A DNA stretch of 64,000 bases from assembly GCF_001950325.1 (NCBI RefSeq), contig NZ_BDJL01000030.1:1-64000 (forward strand). The letters are read 5' to 3'. This document shows positions 52,743-61,207 of the stretch, piece after piece. The translations under genes were made by a program, and so were the position numbers. The notes beneath the pieces were generated by a model. The model searched no databases and had not been told where the DNA came from. It worked only from the letters and a program-made list of their open reading frames with translations. This stretch comes from Carboxydothermus islandicus (GTDB lineage: Bacteria; Bacillota; Z-2901; Carboxydothermales; Carboxydothermaceae). Positions within the stretch are counted from its first letter, which is position 1. Every line of letters starts with the position of its first letter.

Positions 52743-53921
52743 CTACTCCAAATTTTTTAAAAAGGTCTCTAAACGATTTAAGCCCTCTTTTAAATCAGCT
52801 AAGCTCAAAGCGTACGATAGGCGAATAAAGCGATCATCTCCAAAAGCAATTCCAGGAACCATTGCTACTAAGTAGTACTCTAACATAATTTCCGCAAAAT
52901 CGGTACTGGTATTTATTATTTTCCCTGAATGTTTTTTCCCAAAACAGGTATCAATCCGCGGAAAAACATAAAAAGCTCCTGCAGGTTCAATTACCTTTAA
53001 CTTTAATTCCTGAAGTCTACTTACCACAAAATCCCTGCGTTTTTTAAATTCCTGCACCATCTTTTCAACGCTATTATCTTCAATGGTTAAAGCAGCTAAA
53101 GCCCCCCATTGAGCAAAGGAAGTTGGATTTGAAGTCTGGTGGCTTTGGAGATCAATAAGTTTGGCGGCGTACTGTCTAGATGCAGCCACATACCCTAAGC
53201 GCCACCCGGTCATACTGTGGCTTTTCGAAAAACCGTTGACAATGAAAGTTTTTTCCTTCAGTTCGGGGTTGGCAGCTACAAAACTAATTGGCTTTTCGGA
53301 AAAATATATCCGTTCGTAAATTTCATCAGCAATAATCAAAATTTCTCTGTCTTTTAGCAACCGTCCGAGGCTTTTAAGTTCATCAAAACTGTATACTACC
53401 CCCGTAGGATTAGAAGGAGAATTAATAATTATTGCTTTAGTCCGCTTGTTAAGGTAATTTATTAGTTTATCCGGTGCCAGCTTAAAATTTTCCTCGGTAG
53501 GTACCAAAATTGGTACTCCACCGGCCAGTTTGACCTGCTCTACATAGCTTACCCAGTAAGGGACCGGAATAATAACTTCATCACCAGGATTTAAAATTAC
53601 TTGAAAAATATTATACAATCCGTGCTTTGCACCACAGGTAACCACTACTTCCTGGTCTTCATAATTTACACCGGTTCTTTGGGTTAAATATTCGGCTATT
53701 TTTTTTCTTAATTCCGGAATGCCACCGACCGGCGTGTATTTTGTTTTCCCCAGCCGTAAAGCATTAATTGCTGCCTCTTTAATGTATTCGGGTGTATCAA
53801 AATCCGGCTCACCCACCCCGAAATTTATAACCTTTTTCCCCTGGTTAATTAATTCTTTCGCTTTTTTATCAATGGCTAAAGTAGGCGATTCACCAATTTG
53901 TAAAGCCCGTTCTGAAAACAC
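52743..53921 (-). CDS. aspB: Class I aspartate aminotransferase
   Basis: The 392-residue PLP enzyme shows GVGEPDFDTPEYIKEAA, INSPSNPTGVVYS, IADEIYERIYF and the Schiff-base lysine in VNGFSKSHSMTGWRLGY, as in Bacillus AspB. GTG at 53921, seven bases after GGGGGGA, is preferred. The upstream ATG at 53987 would put a strong terminator hairpin inside the coding sequence. Exact specificity for aspartate is inferred. Confidence 0.9.
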   Translation of the reverse strand: MFSERALQIGESPTLAIDKKAKELINQGKKVINFGVGEPDFDTPEYIKEAAINALRLGKTKYTPVGGIPELRKKIAEYLTQRTGVNYEDQEVVVTCGAKHGLYNIFQVILNPGDEVIIPVPYWVSYVEQVKLAGGVPILVPTEENFKLAPDKLINYLNKRTKAIIINSPSNPTGVVYSFDELKSLGRLLKDREILIIADEIYERIYFSEKPISFVAANPELKEKTFIVNGFSKSHSMTGWRLGYVAASRQYAAKLIDLQSHQTSNPTSFAQWGALAALTIEDNSVEKMVQEFKKRRDFVVSRLQELKLKVIEPAGAFYVFPRIDTCFGKKHSGKIINTSTDFAEIMLEYYLVAMVPGIAFGDDRFIRLSYALSLADLKEGLNRLETFLKNLE

Positions 53922-53948
53922 ATTTCTTCCCCCCAAGTCAATTTCATG

Positions 53949-53983
53949 AAAAAAGTCCAATCCCTCAAAATCGAGGGATGGAC
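53949..53983 (-). terminator. Terminator between dapL and aspB
   Basis: On the minus strand GTCCATCCCTC and GAGGGATTGGAC form an 11-bp stem with a single bulge and a GATTTT loop, followed by six T. It directly follows the dapL stop. Confidence 0.9.
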
Positions 53984-53989
53984 GCATTG

Positions 53990-55162
53990 TTAAAACTCAA
54001 CCTTCCCCAGGTGTTGCTCAATTCTTTGCAAAGCTTCTTTTAATCTGGAAGTTGGTATAGTTAAAGAAATTCGGAAATAACCTTCACCGTTTGTTCCATA
54101 GCCATTTCCTGGAGTTATGACAACCCCAGCTTTTTCAATCAAATATTCCGCAAAACTCGCCGATGTAAATCCTTTGGGAACCGGAGCCCAAATATAAAAA
54201 GTCCCTTTGGGTTTACTTAAATTCCACCCTAATTTATTTAAAGTTTCAATTACCAAATCTCGTCTTTGGGCATAAAGGTCACATAATTCCTTTACCACAT
54301 CCTGCGGCCCTTCTAAAGCTTTGATTCCCGCATACTGGATAGCTTGAAATACTCCGGAATCAATATTTGACTTTAATCGTCCCAAAGCATCTATTGCTTT
54401 TGCATTTCCTACAGCCCAGCCAATCCGCCAACCGGTCATGTTGTAAGTCTTCGATAAAGAATGAAACTCTATACCAACATCCTTTGCTCCCTTTACTTCT
54501 AAAAAGCTCGGAGCAATATACCCATCAAAGGTAATTTCTGAATAAGCAGCATCATGACAGACCAAAATTTCATATTTTTTGGCAAAATGAACCACTTTTT
54601 CAAAAAATCCCAGGTCAGCTACTGCACCGGTAGGATTGTTGGGGTAATTGATAAACATCAATTTAGCCTTCCGGGCAACCTCTTCGGGAATACTGTCAAG
54701 GTCCGGTAAAAACCCATTTTCAGGCTTTAAGGGCATTTTATATGCAGCACCACCAGCTAATATCGTACCACCCTCATACACCGGGTATCCCGGGTCCGGA
54801 ACCAGAACTAAATCTCCGGGATCAACATAACACCAGGAAATGTGCGCTATTCCTTCTTTTGACCCCAGGAGGGAAACTACTTCTGTCTTTGGGTCTAATT
54901 GAACCCCAAATCTCCGTGCATACCAGGCAGCAACCGCTTGCCGGTAAGAAAGCATTCCAACTGATGAAGGATATTGATGGTTTTCTGGATTCTGGGCTGC
55001 CAGGTAAAGCTCCTCAATAATGTGCTTTGGAGTAGGGGTATCCGGATCACCAATCCCAAGGCTTATTACATCAACCCCCGCCTCTTTTTTTTCAGCAATT
55101 AATCTTTCAATCCGCGCAAACAAATATGGAGGTAAATTTCTAACCCTTGTAGCTTCTAACAT
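53990..55162 (-). CDS. dapL: LL-diaminopimelate aminotransferase
   Basis: DapL converts tetrahydrodipicolinate directly to LL-diaminopimelate, bypassing the succinylated or acetylated route. The 390 residues show [36 protein letters not shown], the lysine in [18 protein letters not shown], and GYFRISLT. The neighbour dapF uses the product, which supports this over a general aspartate aminotransferase. Confidence 0.88.
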   Translation of the reverse strand: MLEATRVRNLPPYLFARIERLIAEKKEAGVDVISLGIGDPDTPTPKHIIEELYLAAQNPENHQYPSSVGMLSYRQAVAAWYARRFGVQLDPKTEVVSLLGSKEGIAHISWCYVDPGDLVLVPDPGYPVYEGGTILAGGAAYKMPLKPENGFLPDLDSIPEEVARKAKLMFINYPNNPTGAVADLGFFEKVVHFAKKYEILVCHDAAYSEITFDGYIAPSFLEVKGAKDVGIEFHSLSKTYNMTGWRIGWAVGNAKAIDALGRLKSNIDSGVFQAIQYAGIKALEGPQDVVKELCDLYAQRRDLVIETLNKLGWNLSKPKGTFYIWAPVPKGFTSASFAEYLIEKAGVVITPGNGYGTNGEGYFRISLTIPTSRLKEALQRIEQHLGKVEF

Positions 55163-55193
55163 TAGCCATCCCCTTTCCCATTTTTGATGTTTA

Positions 55194-56021
55194 TTAAATT
55201 AATATATATTCTCCTTTAAATACTATCTCCGCAGGACCGGTCATATAAACACTTTCCCCGAACTTCCAAGTAATATACAAGCTTCCACCTGGTAAAACAA
55301 CTTCAACATCTTCCTGCAAATGGCCAAGAATACGTCCGGCCACCACCACCGCCGAAGCACCGGTACCGCAGGCAAGGGTTGCACCGGCCCCTCTTTCCCA
55401 AACCAACACTTTTACTTTTTTCGGACTTAAAATTTCTACGAATTCTACATTTGTTTTCCGAGGAAATAGCGGATGGGTTTCAATTAAAGGACCATATTTT
55501 TCTAATTCAATTTTAGCTAAAGAATCAACAAAGATTACCGCATGGGGGTTACCCATAGATACCGCTGTGAAAAAGAATTTTTGACCTGATACTTCAAGGG
55601 GAATATTAACCGGTTCTTCCTCCACCGCTACGGGAATCTCCTGCGGTTTTAATATTGGCCGGCCCATATCAACCCGTACCATATTGTTCTCTAATACTTC
55701 TGGTTTAATAATACCAGCCAAAGTTTCCACCTCTAATTGCTTCTTGGCCGGATTATATTTTTCAACATAATAGCGAGCCACACACCGAATCGCATTTCCG
55801 CACATTTCCGCTTCGCTACCGTCGGAGTTAATTATCCTCATCTTAAAATCCGCTTTCTCGGACGGAAGTAACAAAACTAAACCGTCCGCTCCAATACCAA
55901 ATCGTCGATCACAAATTTTTTTAGCTAAGTCGGAAAGATTTTTATTTACTAAGTTCTGGTTTTTTATTTCATCTACAACTACAAAATCATTACCTAAACC
56001 GTGCATTTTTAAAAACTCCAT
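55194..56021 (-). CDS. dapF: Diaminopimelate epimerase
   Basis: DapF interconverts LL- and meso-diaminopimelate for lysine and peptidoglycan. The 275 residues show [14 protein letters not shown] (5-18) and the two catalytic cysteines, C74 in [13 protein letters not shown] and C218 in [10 protein letters not shown]. The ATG has only a weak AGG upstream, and no clear promoter lies before the transposon remnant 50 bases further on, so its expression signals may have been altered. Confidence 0.96.
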   Translation of the reverse strand: MEFLKMHGLGNDFVVVDEIKNQNLVNKNLSDLAKKICDRRFGIGADGLVLLLPSEKADFKMRIINSDGSEAEMCGNAIRCVARYYVEKYNPAKKQLEVETLAGIIKPEVLENNMVRVDMGRPILKPQEIPVAVEEEPVNIPLEVSGQKFFFTAVSMGNPHAVIFVDSLAKIELEKYGPLIETHPLFPRKTNVEFVEILSPKKVKVLVWERGAGATLACGTGASAVVVAGRILGHLQEDVEVVLPGGSLYITWKFGESVYMTGPAEIVFKGEYILI

Positions 56022-56038
56022 TGTAAACCTGGTATCCC

Positions 56039-56062
56039 AAACTGTACAAAACTGTACAGTTT
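56039..56062. repeat. Direct/inverted repeat of AACTGTACA upstream of dapF
   Basis: AACTGTACA occurs at 56040-56048 and again at 56050-56058. The second copy sits in a perfect 14-bp palindrome, AAACTGTACAGTTT (56049-56062). It lies between the dapF start and the transposon remnant, so it could be an operator or a transposon-end hairpin. Confidence 0.55.
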
Positions 56063-56071
56063 GAGGCTGGG

Positions 56072-56361
56072 CTATTTGTAATCCGCCCTTTCAGAGAATG
56101 CCAACTCCCAGCAGGCGGTATTCAGGCACTCCCATAGTCCCATCACCAAGCTATGGAACTTACCGTAGCTTTCAGCCATAGGTTAAACATTTGTTGCAGT
56201 TCTTTCTTGAGTTCTTTTCGGGTTTTTCCTTCAAGCAGACGGTTATAAGCACATCTCTTGCAGGAGTTCCATTTTCGCATCAGGTTGTCTAAACATTCTT
56301 TTTCTTCTTTCTTTGGGAATAACCTTGCCTGAATCGTAATGATTTGTTTCAAAGTTTTCAC
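56072..56361 (-). pseudogene. Decayed TnpB (IS605 OrfB-type) transposase fragment
   Basis: A frame from GTG 56361 encodes IITIQARLFPKKEEKECLDNL followed by RKWNSCKRCAYNRLLEG and TRKELKKELQQMFNL, the N-terminal region of TnpB. It is cut short: the usual LNSRYxxDAI continuation is missing and the frame stops at 56143. In another frame, 34 sense codons (ESYGKFHSLVMGLWECLNTA onward) run to a stop at 56072, perhaps the other end of an internal deletion. No RuvC-like or zinc-finger part remains, so it cannot encode a working nuclease. Confidence 0.7.
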
Positions 56362-56427
56362 AACCTTACGATTTTGTACAATTACTTTAATCTGTATATT
56401 TTTTTGTATTGTTTAGCGTAACTGTTG

Positions 56428-56458
56428 TTGCCTCTAAAAAATCCATTTTTTTTATAAT
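56428..56458 (+). promoter_or_regulatory. Candidate promoter for rqcH
   Basis: TATAAT (56453-56458) lies 19 bases after TTGCCT (56428-56433). The -10 is perfect, the -35 and spacing are poor. The leader to the ATG at 56559 would be about 95 bases. The rest of 56362-56558 holds no gene I can support. Confidence 0.4.
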
Positions 56459-56558
56459 AAATTTTTTTGTATTTATTCGTCAACCTCACTATTTCAAGAA
56501 AAACTGTATACTTGCCAAGGAAAAAAAATATCGTTACGATAGGAGGGGAGGTATTGCC

Positions 56559-58310
56559 ATGAACTATCTTTTAGTAAAAGCAGTAACTGAAGAATTAACA
56601 CAAAAAATAATTGGTCATCGTGTGGACAGGATATTACCCACCGACAATCTTTCAATTTTAATAAATTTCTTTCATCCGAAAGACAAAGAAAAATTTTTGT
56701 ATCTTTCCGCTGATAATAATTTAGCTGCAATTTTCTTAACCAACTCTTTTTCATTTTCGTCTAAATTTACTACTCCCTTTTTGAGTAGTTGTCAAAACTT
56801 TCTTTTAGGAAAAAGGCTTTCTAACATTAGTCTTGAATCCTGGGAGCGGAATGTTTGTTTGGAATTTTTCGATCCCAAAACCAATGATAAAGTATATTTA
56901 TTTGTTGAAATCATGGGCAAACACAGTAATATTTTACTGGTAAACCAAGATTTTATAATTATTGACGGAATAAAACGATACGGTGAAAATCAAAGCCGAT
57001 ATCGGGAAGTTTTGCCCGGTAAACCCTATATCCCCCCTCCACAACCCGATACTTTGCTTATTCATCAATTATCACTCGAAAAATTCAAAACACTTTTTCT
57101 GCAAAACCCAAATTTAACCTTAGGAGAAATTTTCAAAAAAAATATTGTTGGCCTTGGTAGCTTATTGTTAAACGAAATCCTTTACCTTATCAACCTAAAT
57201 ATTAACACCCTTGGAAGAGAATTAAGCACAAAACAAATTGAAGATTTATATTTTACTCTGGTATCATTAACAAAAAAAGAATTAAAGCCTGTTTTATACT
57301 ACAAAGAGGGAACCCCATATTATCCGGCTCCCTTTGAGTTTGCTTCCTTAGAAAACTTAGAAAAAAAACCCGGAACAGCCAACGAAGTATGTGAAGAATA
57401 TTATTTATATTTCCGTGAACTACGAGAAATAGAAAGCCTGAAAAATTCCCTGAGTGCCAAAGTTTCTAAAAAAATCAAAAACCTCCAGGAACGCATTAAT
57501 GAATTAAATGCCAAGTTAAAAGAATACAGAAAAGCCGAACAGTTTAAGAATTTTGGTGATTTATTACTAACATACAAACAGCAGGTTGTTAAAGGAAGTT
57601 CAAAAGTCAAACTTACAAACTGGGACGGTCAGGAAGTTGAAATTCTATTAGATCCAGGAAAATCTCCCGTGGAAAATGCTGAAATGTATTACAAAAAGTA
57701 CCATAAAGCAAAAAACGGGCTCATCTCAGCCCAAAATCAATTAAACCTCGCCCAGGAAGAATTAAATTACTATAAAACTATTCAATTTCAAATCGATGAT
57801 GCCCAAAACTTAGAAGTATTAGAAGACATCAAGCAAGAGCTCGGTTTGGATGAAAATGTTAAAGTAAAAAAAACCAAAAATAATAAGCTGGACATTTTAA
57901 CCTTTACTACCTCAACGGGTTTAAAAGTTTATGTAGGAAAAAGTAACCGGCAAAACGATTATTTAACTTTTAAAATAGCCAAAGAGAACGATATTTGGCT
58001 TCATGCTAAAAATATTCCGGGAGCGCATGTTATATTAAAAACTGCTGGCGAGCCGGATCACCAGTCGTTGCTGGAAGCTGCCATAATCGCAGCCACTTTT
58101 AGCCGCGCTCGCTACGGCAAAAAAATTCCGGTAGATTATACTTTGCGTAAACATGTCCAAAAACCAGCCGGAGCAAAACCGGGATTTGTAACATACCGTC
58201 AGGAAAAAACAATTTACGTTGACCCGGATCTATCACTACTTCATTTGCGACTTCCAGGCTTAACCACGGGAATTCCCTCAGCACAAAGAGGGCAGTTTTC
58301 CGGCGAATAA
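56559..58310 (+). CDS. rqcH: Ribosome-associated quality control protein RqcH (NFACT family)
   Basis: RqcH binds stalled 50S-peptidyl-tRNA complexes and recruits tRNA-Ala to add C-terminal alanine tails. The 583 residues show the NFACT-N domain, a helical coiled coil (about 290-400), and the C-terminal NFACT-R domain with NDIWLHAKNIPGAHVILK and AAIIAATFSRARYGKKIPVDYT. ATG at 56559 with AGGAGG is chosen. The Asp-Arg pair that contacts tRNA in other NFACT-N domains appears to be E96-R97 here. The final 23 codons are antisense to the pyrE end. Confidence 0.93.
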   Translation: MNYLLVKAVTEELTQKIIGHRVDRILPTDNLSILINFFHPKDKEKFLYLSADNNLAAIFLTNSFSFSSKFTTPFLSSCQNFLLGKRLSNISLESWERNVCLEFFDPKTNDKVYLFVEIMGKHSNILLVNQDFIIIDGIKRYGENQSRYREVLPGKPYIPPPQPDTLLIHQLSLEKFKTLFLQNPNLTLGEIFKKNIVGLGSLLLNEILYLINLNINTLGRELSTKQIEDLYFTLVSLTKKELKPVLYYKEGTPYYPAPFEFASLENLEKKPGTANEVCEEYYLYFRELREIESLKNSLSAKVSKKIKNLQERINELNAKLKEYRKAEQFKNFGDLLLTYKQQVVKGSSKVKLTNWDGQEVEILLDPGKSPVENAEMYYKKYHKAKNGLISAQNQLNLAQEELNYYKTIQFQIDDAQNLEVLEDIKQELGLDENVKVKKTKNNKLDILTFTTSTGLKVYVGKSNRQNDYLTFKIAKENDIWLHAKNIPGAHVILKTAGEPDHQSLLEAAIIAATFSRARYGKKIPVDYTLRKHVQKPAGAKPGFVTYRQEKTIYVDPDLSLLHLRLPGLTTGIPSAQRGQFSGE

Positions 58311-58807
58311 GTTTCTACATTTACTTTTAATAACGGGTAAAAAGGAACGCCAAAATCTACCTTGCCGCCGCTGCGGTCTACCAGGGAAGCTACCGCTACC
58401 ACTTCACCACCCATGCTCTGCACTAAATCCATTACTTCCCTGGTGGATCCGCCGGTAGTAACCACATCTTCAACGACTAAAACTTTGTCATCAGGTTTTA
58501 ACGTAAAACCTCGCCGAAGCCGCATTTGGCCCTCTTCCCTTTCGGCAAAAAAAGCTTTTACTTTTAACGCTCTGGCCATTTCGTAAGCTAAAATAATGCC
58601 CCCAATTGCCGGGCCGATTACAAGATTAGCTTCTATTTTATCAGCTCTAAGCTTTTGAGCAAGGGTTTCACATAGCATCTCAGCAATTTCCGGCTCGGCA
58701 GTTAATAATGCACACTGGAAGTATTTATTGCTGTGCAATCCTGATGACAATTTAAAATGCCCTTCTAAAAGCGCTTTCTTTTCTAAAAATAACTTATAAA
58801 GATCCAT
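58241..58807 (-). CDS. pyrE: Orotate phosphoribosyltransferase
   Basis: PyrE makes OMP from orotate and PRPP. The 188 residues show HFKLSSGLHSNKYFQCA, NLVIGPAIGGIILAYE, and the PRPP loop VLVVEDVVTTGGSTREV, and end with CPLCAEGIPVVKPGSRK. ATG at 58807 follows AAGGTG. It overlaps pyrF by 14 bases and convergent rqcH by 70 bases. Confidence 0.96.
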   Translation of the reverse strand: MDLYKLFLEKKALLEGHFKLSSGLHSNKYFQCALLTAEPEIAEMLCETLAQKLRADKIEANLVIGPAIGGIILAYEMARALKVKAFFAEREEGQMRLRRGFTLKPDDKVLVVEDVVTTGGSTREVMDLVQSMGGEVVAVASLVDRSGGKVDFGVPFYPLLKVNVETYSPENCPLCAEGIPVVKPGSRK

Positions 58808-59516
58808 GCCAAACACCTTCCATCTCTTCCAAATATTTTTGGGCAGCCAATTTTCGGTTAGACGCAGCAGTAATTGGCCTTCCCACCACCAAGTAATCTG
58901 CCCCCAGTTCCAGAGCTTTTTTCGGCGTTAATACTCGCTTCTGGTCAAAATTAGCATCTTCAAACCGGCGAATTCCAGGGGTCACGGTGATAAATTCCGG
59001 ACCGCAAATTTTTTTTATTAAAGAAACCTCCTGCGCCGACGCAACTACTCCGTCTAAACCTGCTTCTTTAGTTTCTTTAGCTAAAATTGCTACCAATTGG
59101 GTAAGTTCGATTTTAAAGCCAATTTGCTCCAACGTTTCCTGGTCCATGCTGGTAAGAACCGTTACCCCAAGAATTATTGGGGCTTTGCCTTTTCTTTTTA
59201 ATGCCTCATCCTTTACCAGATATGCTGCTCTTAACATTTCTTTTCCACCCAGAGCATGGATGTTAACCATATCAATTTCCAAGTCTATTAAGTTTTTTAA
59301 CGCTCTTCCTACGGTATTGGGAATGTCATGAAGTTTTAAATCCAAAAATACTTTCAGCCCCAAATTTTTTAGGTCAGATATTAATTTAGGCCCCTCCCGG
59401 TAAAATAACTCCATCCCAACCTTAAAAAAGGAAACCACATCCTTTAACTCTTCAACTATATCCATTGCTTTTTCCTTATCCGGAACATCTAACGCCACAA
59501 TTAGTTTTTCAGACAT
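58794..59516 (-). CDS. pyrF: Orotidine 5'-phosphate decarboxylase
   Basis: PyrF decarboxylates OMP to UMP. The 240 residues show LIVALDVPDKEKAMDI, the catalytic FLDLKLHDIPNTVGRA and ITVTPGIRRFED, with ADYLVVGRPITAA binding phosphate. ATG at 59516 follows GGAGGGA. It overlaps pyrD by 8 bases. Confidence 0.97.
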   Translation of the reverse strand: MSEKLIVALDVPDKEKAMDIVEELKDVVSFFKVGMELFYREGPKLISDLKNLGLKVFLDLKLHDIPNTVGRALKNLIDLEIDMVNIHALGGKEMLRAAYLVKDEALKRKGKAPIILGVTVLTSMDQETLEQIGFKIELTQLVAILAKETKEAGLDGVVASAQEVSLIKKICGPEFITVTPGIRRFEDANFDQKRVLTPKKALELGADYLVVGRPITAASNRKLAAQKYLEEMEGVWHGSL

Positions 59517-60432
59517 TTTCTTCCCTCCGATGCGCAAGTCCAGTTAACTTAGCAATACCTTCAATATTTTCCTCCCGTAAATACTCTCCCAGTTCCCTTA
59601 TAAGCCGCGGCATAAACCCCGGCTCGACAAAATTTTGGCTGCCGACCTGAATAGCCGTCGCTCCGGCCAGGAAAAATTCCAGGGCAGCCTCTTTGCTGTC
59701 TATTCCTCCCACCCCGATAAGGGGAATGGAAACCGCTTTAAAACAATCATATACCATCTTCACCGCCATAGGACGAATAGCAGGGCCCGAAACCCCCCCG
59801 TGTTTATTCCCCAAAACTGGTTTTTTGCTTTTAACATCAATTACCATACCGGAAAAAGTATTAATCAGGGTTAAAGCATCAGCTCCTGCATTTTCCGCAG
59901 CTTTAGCGTAAACGGTTATATCTGTAACATTGGGAGTTAGTTTTACTATTAAAGTTTTGCTGTATATTTTTCTAACGGAAGACACAATTTGTTTTAAAGC
60001 TTCCAAATCGGTCCCAAAAGCAATGCCACCCTTACTGACATTGGGACAGGACACATTTAATTCTAACGCTTTTATTTCGTCAAACCTTTGAGCTTCCCGA
60101 GCTAAATATTCAAACTCTTCAACACTCTCCCCGGCAATATTTAAAATTAAAATATCATTTAAGTCCTTTATTTGCGGCAAGATTTTTTCCCGAAAATAAT
60201 CCCACCCGGGATTAGCCAGTCCAATCGAATTAATCATTCCGCAGGATACTTCATAAACCCGCGGCGGTCTGTTGCCCAACCGGGGATTTTTGGTAATAGT
60301 TTTTACCACTAACGCTCCTAAGTTTTTTAAGTCAAAAATATCTTTAAATTCTAAGCCAAAACCAAAGGTCCCCGAGGCTGGCATCACCGGATTTTTTAAA
60401 GTAAGCTCGTCAATTTTAACTTCTAAGTTCAT
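59509..60432 (-). CDS. pyrD: Dihydroorotate dehydrogenase, catalytic subunit (class 1B)
   Basis: Class 1B enzymes oxidise dihydroorotate with NAD through the PyrK subunit. The 307 residues show [12 protein letters not shown], the catalytic Cys in [28 protein letters not shown] and [19 protein letters not shown] for FMN. The adjacent pyrK overlaps by four bases and fixes the 1B class. Confidence 0.96.
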   Translation of the reverse strand: MNLEVKIDELTLKNPVMPASGTFGFGLEFKDIFDLKNLGALVVKTITKNPRLGNRPPRVYEVSCGMINSIGLANPGWDYFREKILPQIKDLNDILILNIAGESVEEFEYLAREAQRFDEIKALELNVSCPNVSKGGIAFGTDLEALKQIVSSVRKIYSKTLIVKLTPNVTDITVYAKAAENAGADALTLINTFSGMVIDVKSKKPVLGNKHGGVSGPAIRPMAVKMVYDCFKAVSIPLIGVGGIDSKEAALEFFLAGATAIQVGSQNFVEPGFMPRLIRELGEYLREENIEGIAKLTGLAHRREENV

Positions 60433-61196
60433 AAAACCACTTCCTTAAAGTTAAATACAGGACCGTCTTTACATACTTTTTTATATTCAATTTCATTGTT
60501 GGAGAAAACTTTAACAACACATCCAAGACAAGCTCCAAAGCCACACGCCATATAGCTTTCCAGCGAAACTTCTACTAACCCTGAAAAGTTTTGCAAATAC
60601 GGCTTTGCTGCTTGTAACATGACATTAGGACCGCAAAGGTAAATCTGGTCATAACTATTAATATCTTTGGCTTTAAGCCCGTCCAATACTAAACCTTTTT
60701 TTCCCGGTCCGGGAATTTCCGAGTATACCTCAATATTCTTAAAATTTTTGGTAATTTCCGGAATAAACATTGCTTCGTTTTTAACACCGTAAATAATACT
60801 TATTTCTCCACCTTTTTTAATAATTTCCCTGGCTAAAAAGTTTAACGGAGCAATCCCTATGCCCCCGGCAACCAGCAGGCTTTTACCGGGCATTACCGTA
60901 AAACCCCGCCCCAAAGGAAGCAGCATACTTATTTCCTGTCCGGGATGTATTTCCCGTAAAGCTCCTGTTCCCTTGCCCACCAATTTAATGTAAAAAGTAA
61001 CCAAACCAGTCTTCAAATCCACATCGGCAAAGCTAAAGGGGCGACGCAAAAACACCCCTTTAGCTTCAATTTTCAACATGGCAAAACTTCCCGGAATAAT
61101 TTCGGGCAAGATTTCCTCCGGTACGGAAATTTGCAGCTTATAGATTTCTTTTGTAAGAGGGATATTTTCCACCACTAAACCTTTTAGATCCTGCAT
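60429..61196 (-). CDS. pyrK: Dihydroorotate dehydrogenase electron-transfer subunit
   Basis: PyrK carries FAD and a [2Fe-2S] cluster and passes electrons from PyrD to NAD. The 255 residues show the FAD motif RRPFSFAD (51-58), the NAD-binding VAGGIGIAPLNFLA (109-122), and the iron-sulfur cysteines C218, C223, C226 and C242. ATG follows AAGGAGAGAG. Confidence 0.96.
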   Translation of the reverse strand: MQDLKGLVVENIPLTKEIYKLQISVPEEILPEIIPGSFAMLKIEAKGVFLRRPFSFADVDLKTGLVTFYIKLVGKGTGALREIHPGQEISMLLPLGRGFTVMPGKSLLVAGGIGIAPLNFLAREIIKKGGEISIIYGVKNEAMFIPEITKNFKNIEVYSEIPGPGKKGLVLDGLKAKDINSYDQIYLCGPNVMLQAAKPYLQNFSGLVEVSLESYMACGFGACLGCVVKVFSNNEIEYKKVCKDGPVFNFKEVVL

Positions 61197-61207
61197 AAAC
61201 TCTCTCC

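Noticed and set aside
53922-53987. Upstream ATG extending aspB by 22 codons
   Set aside because: The extension passes through a strong terminator hairpin with six T; GTG at 53921 has a good ribosome-binding site and a family-like start.
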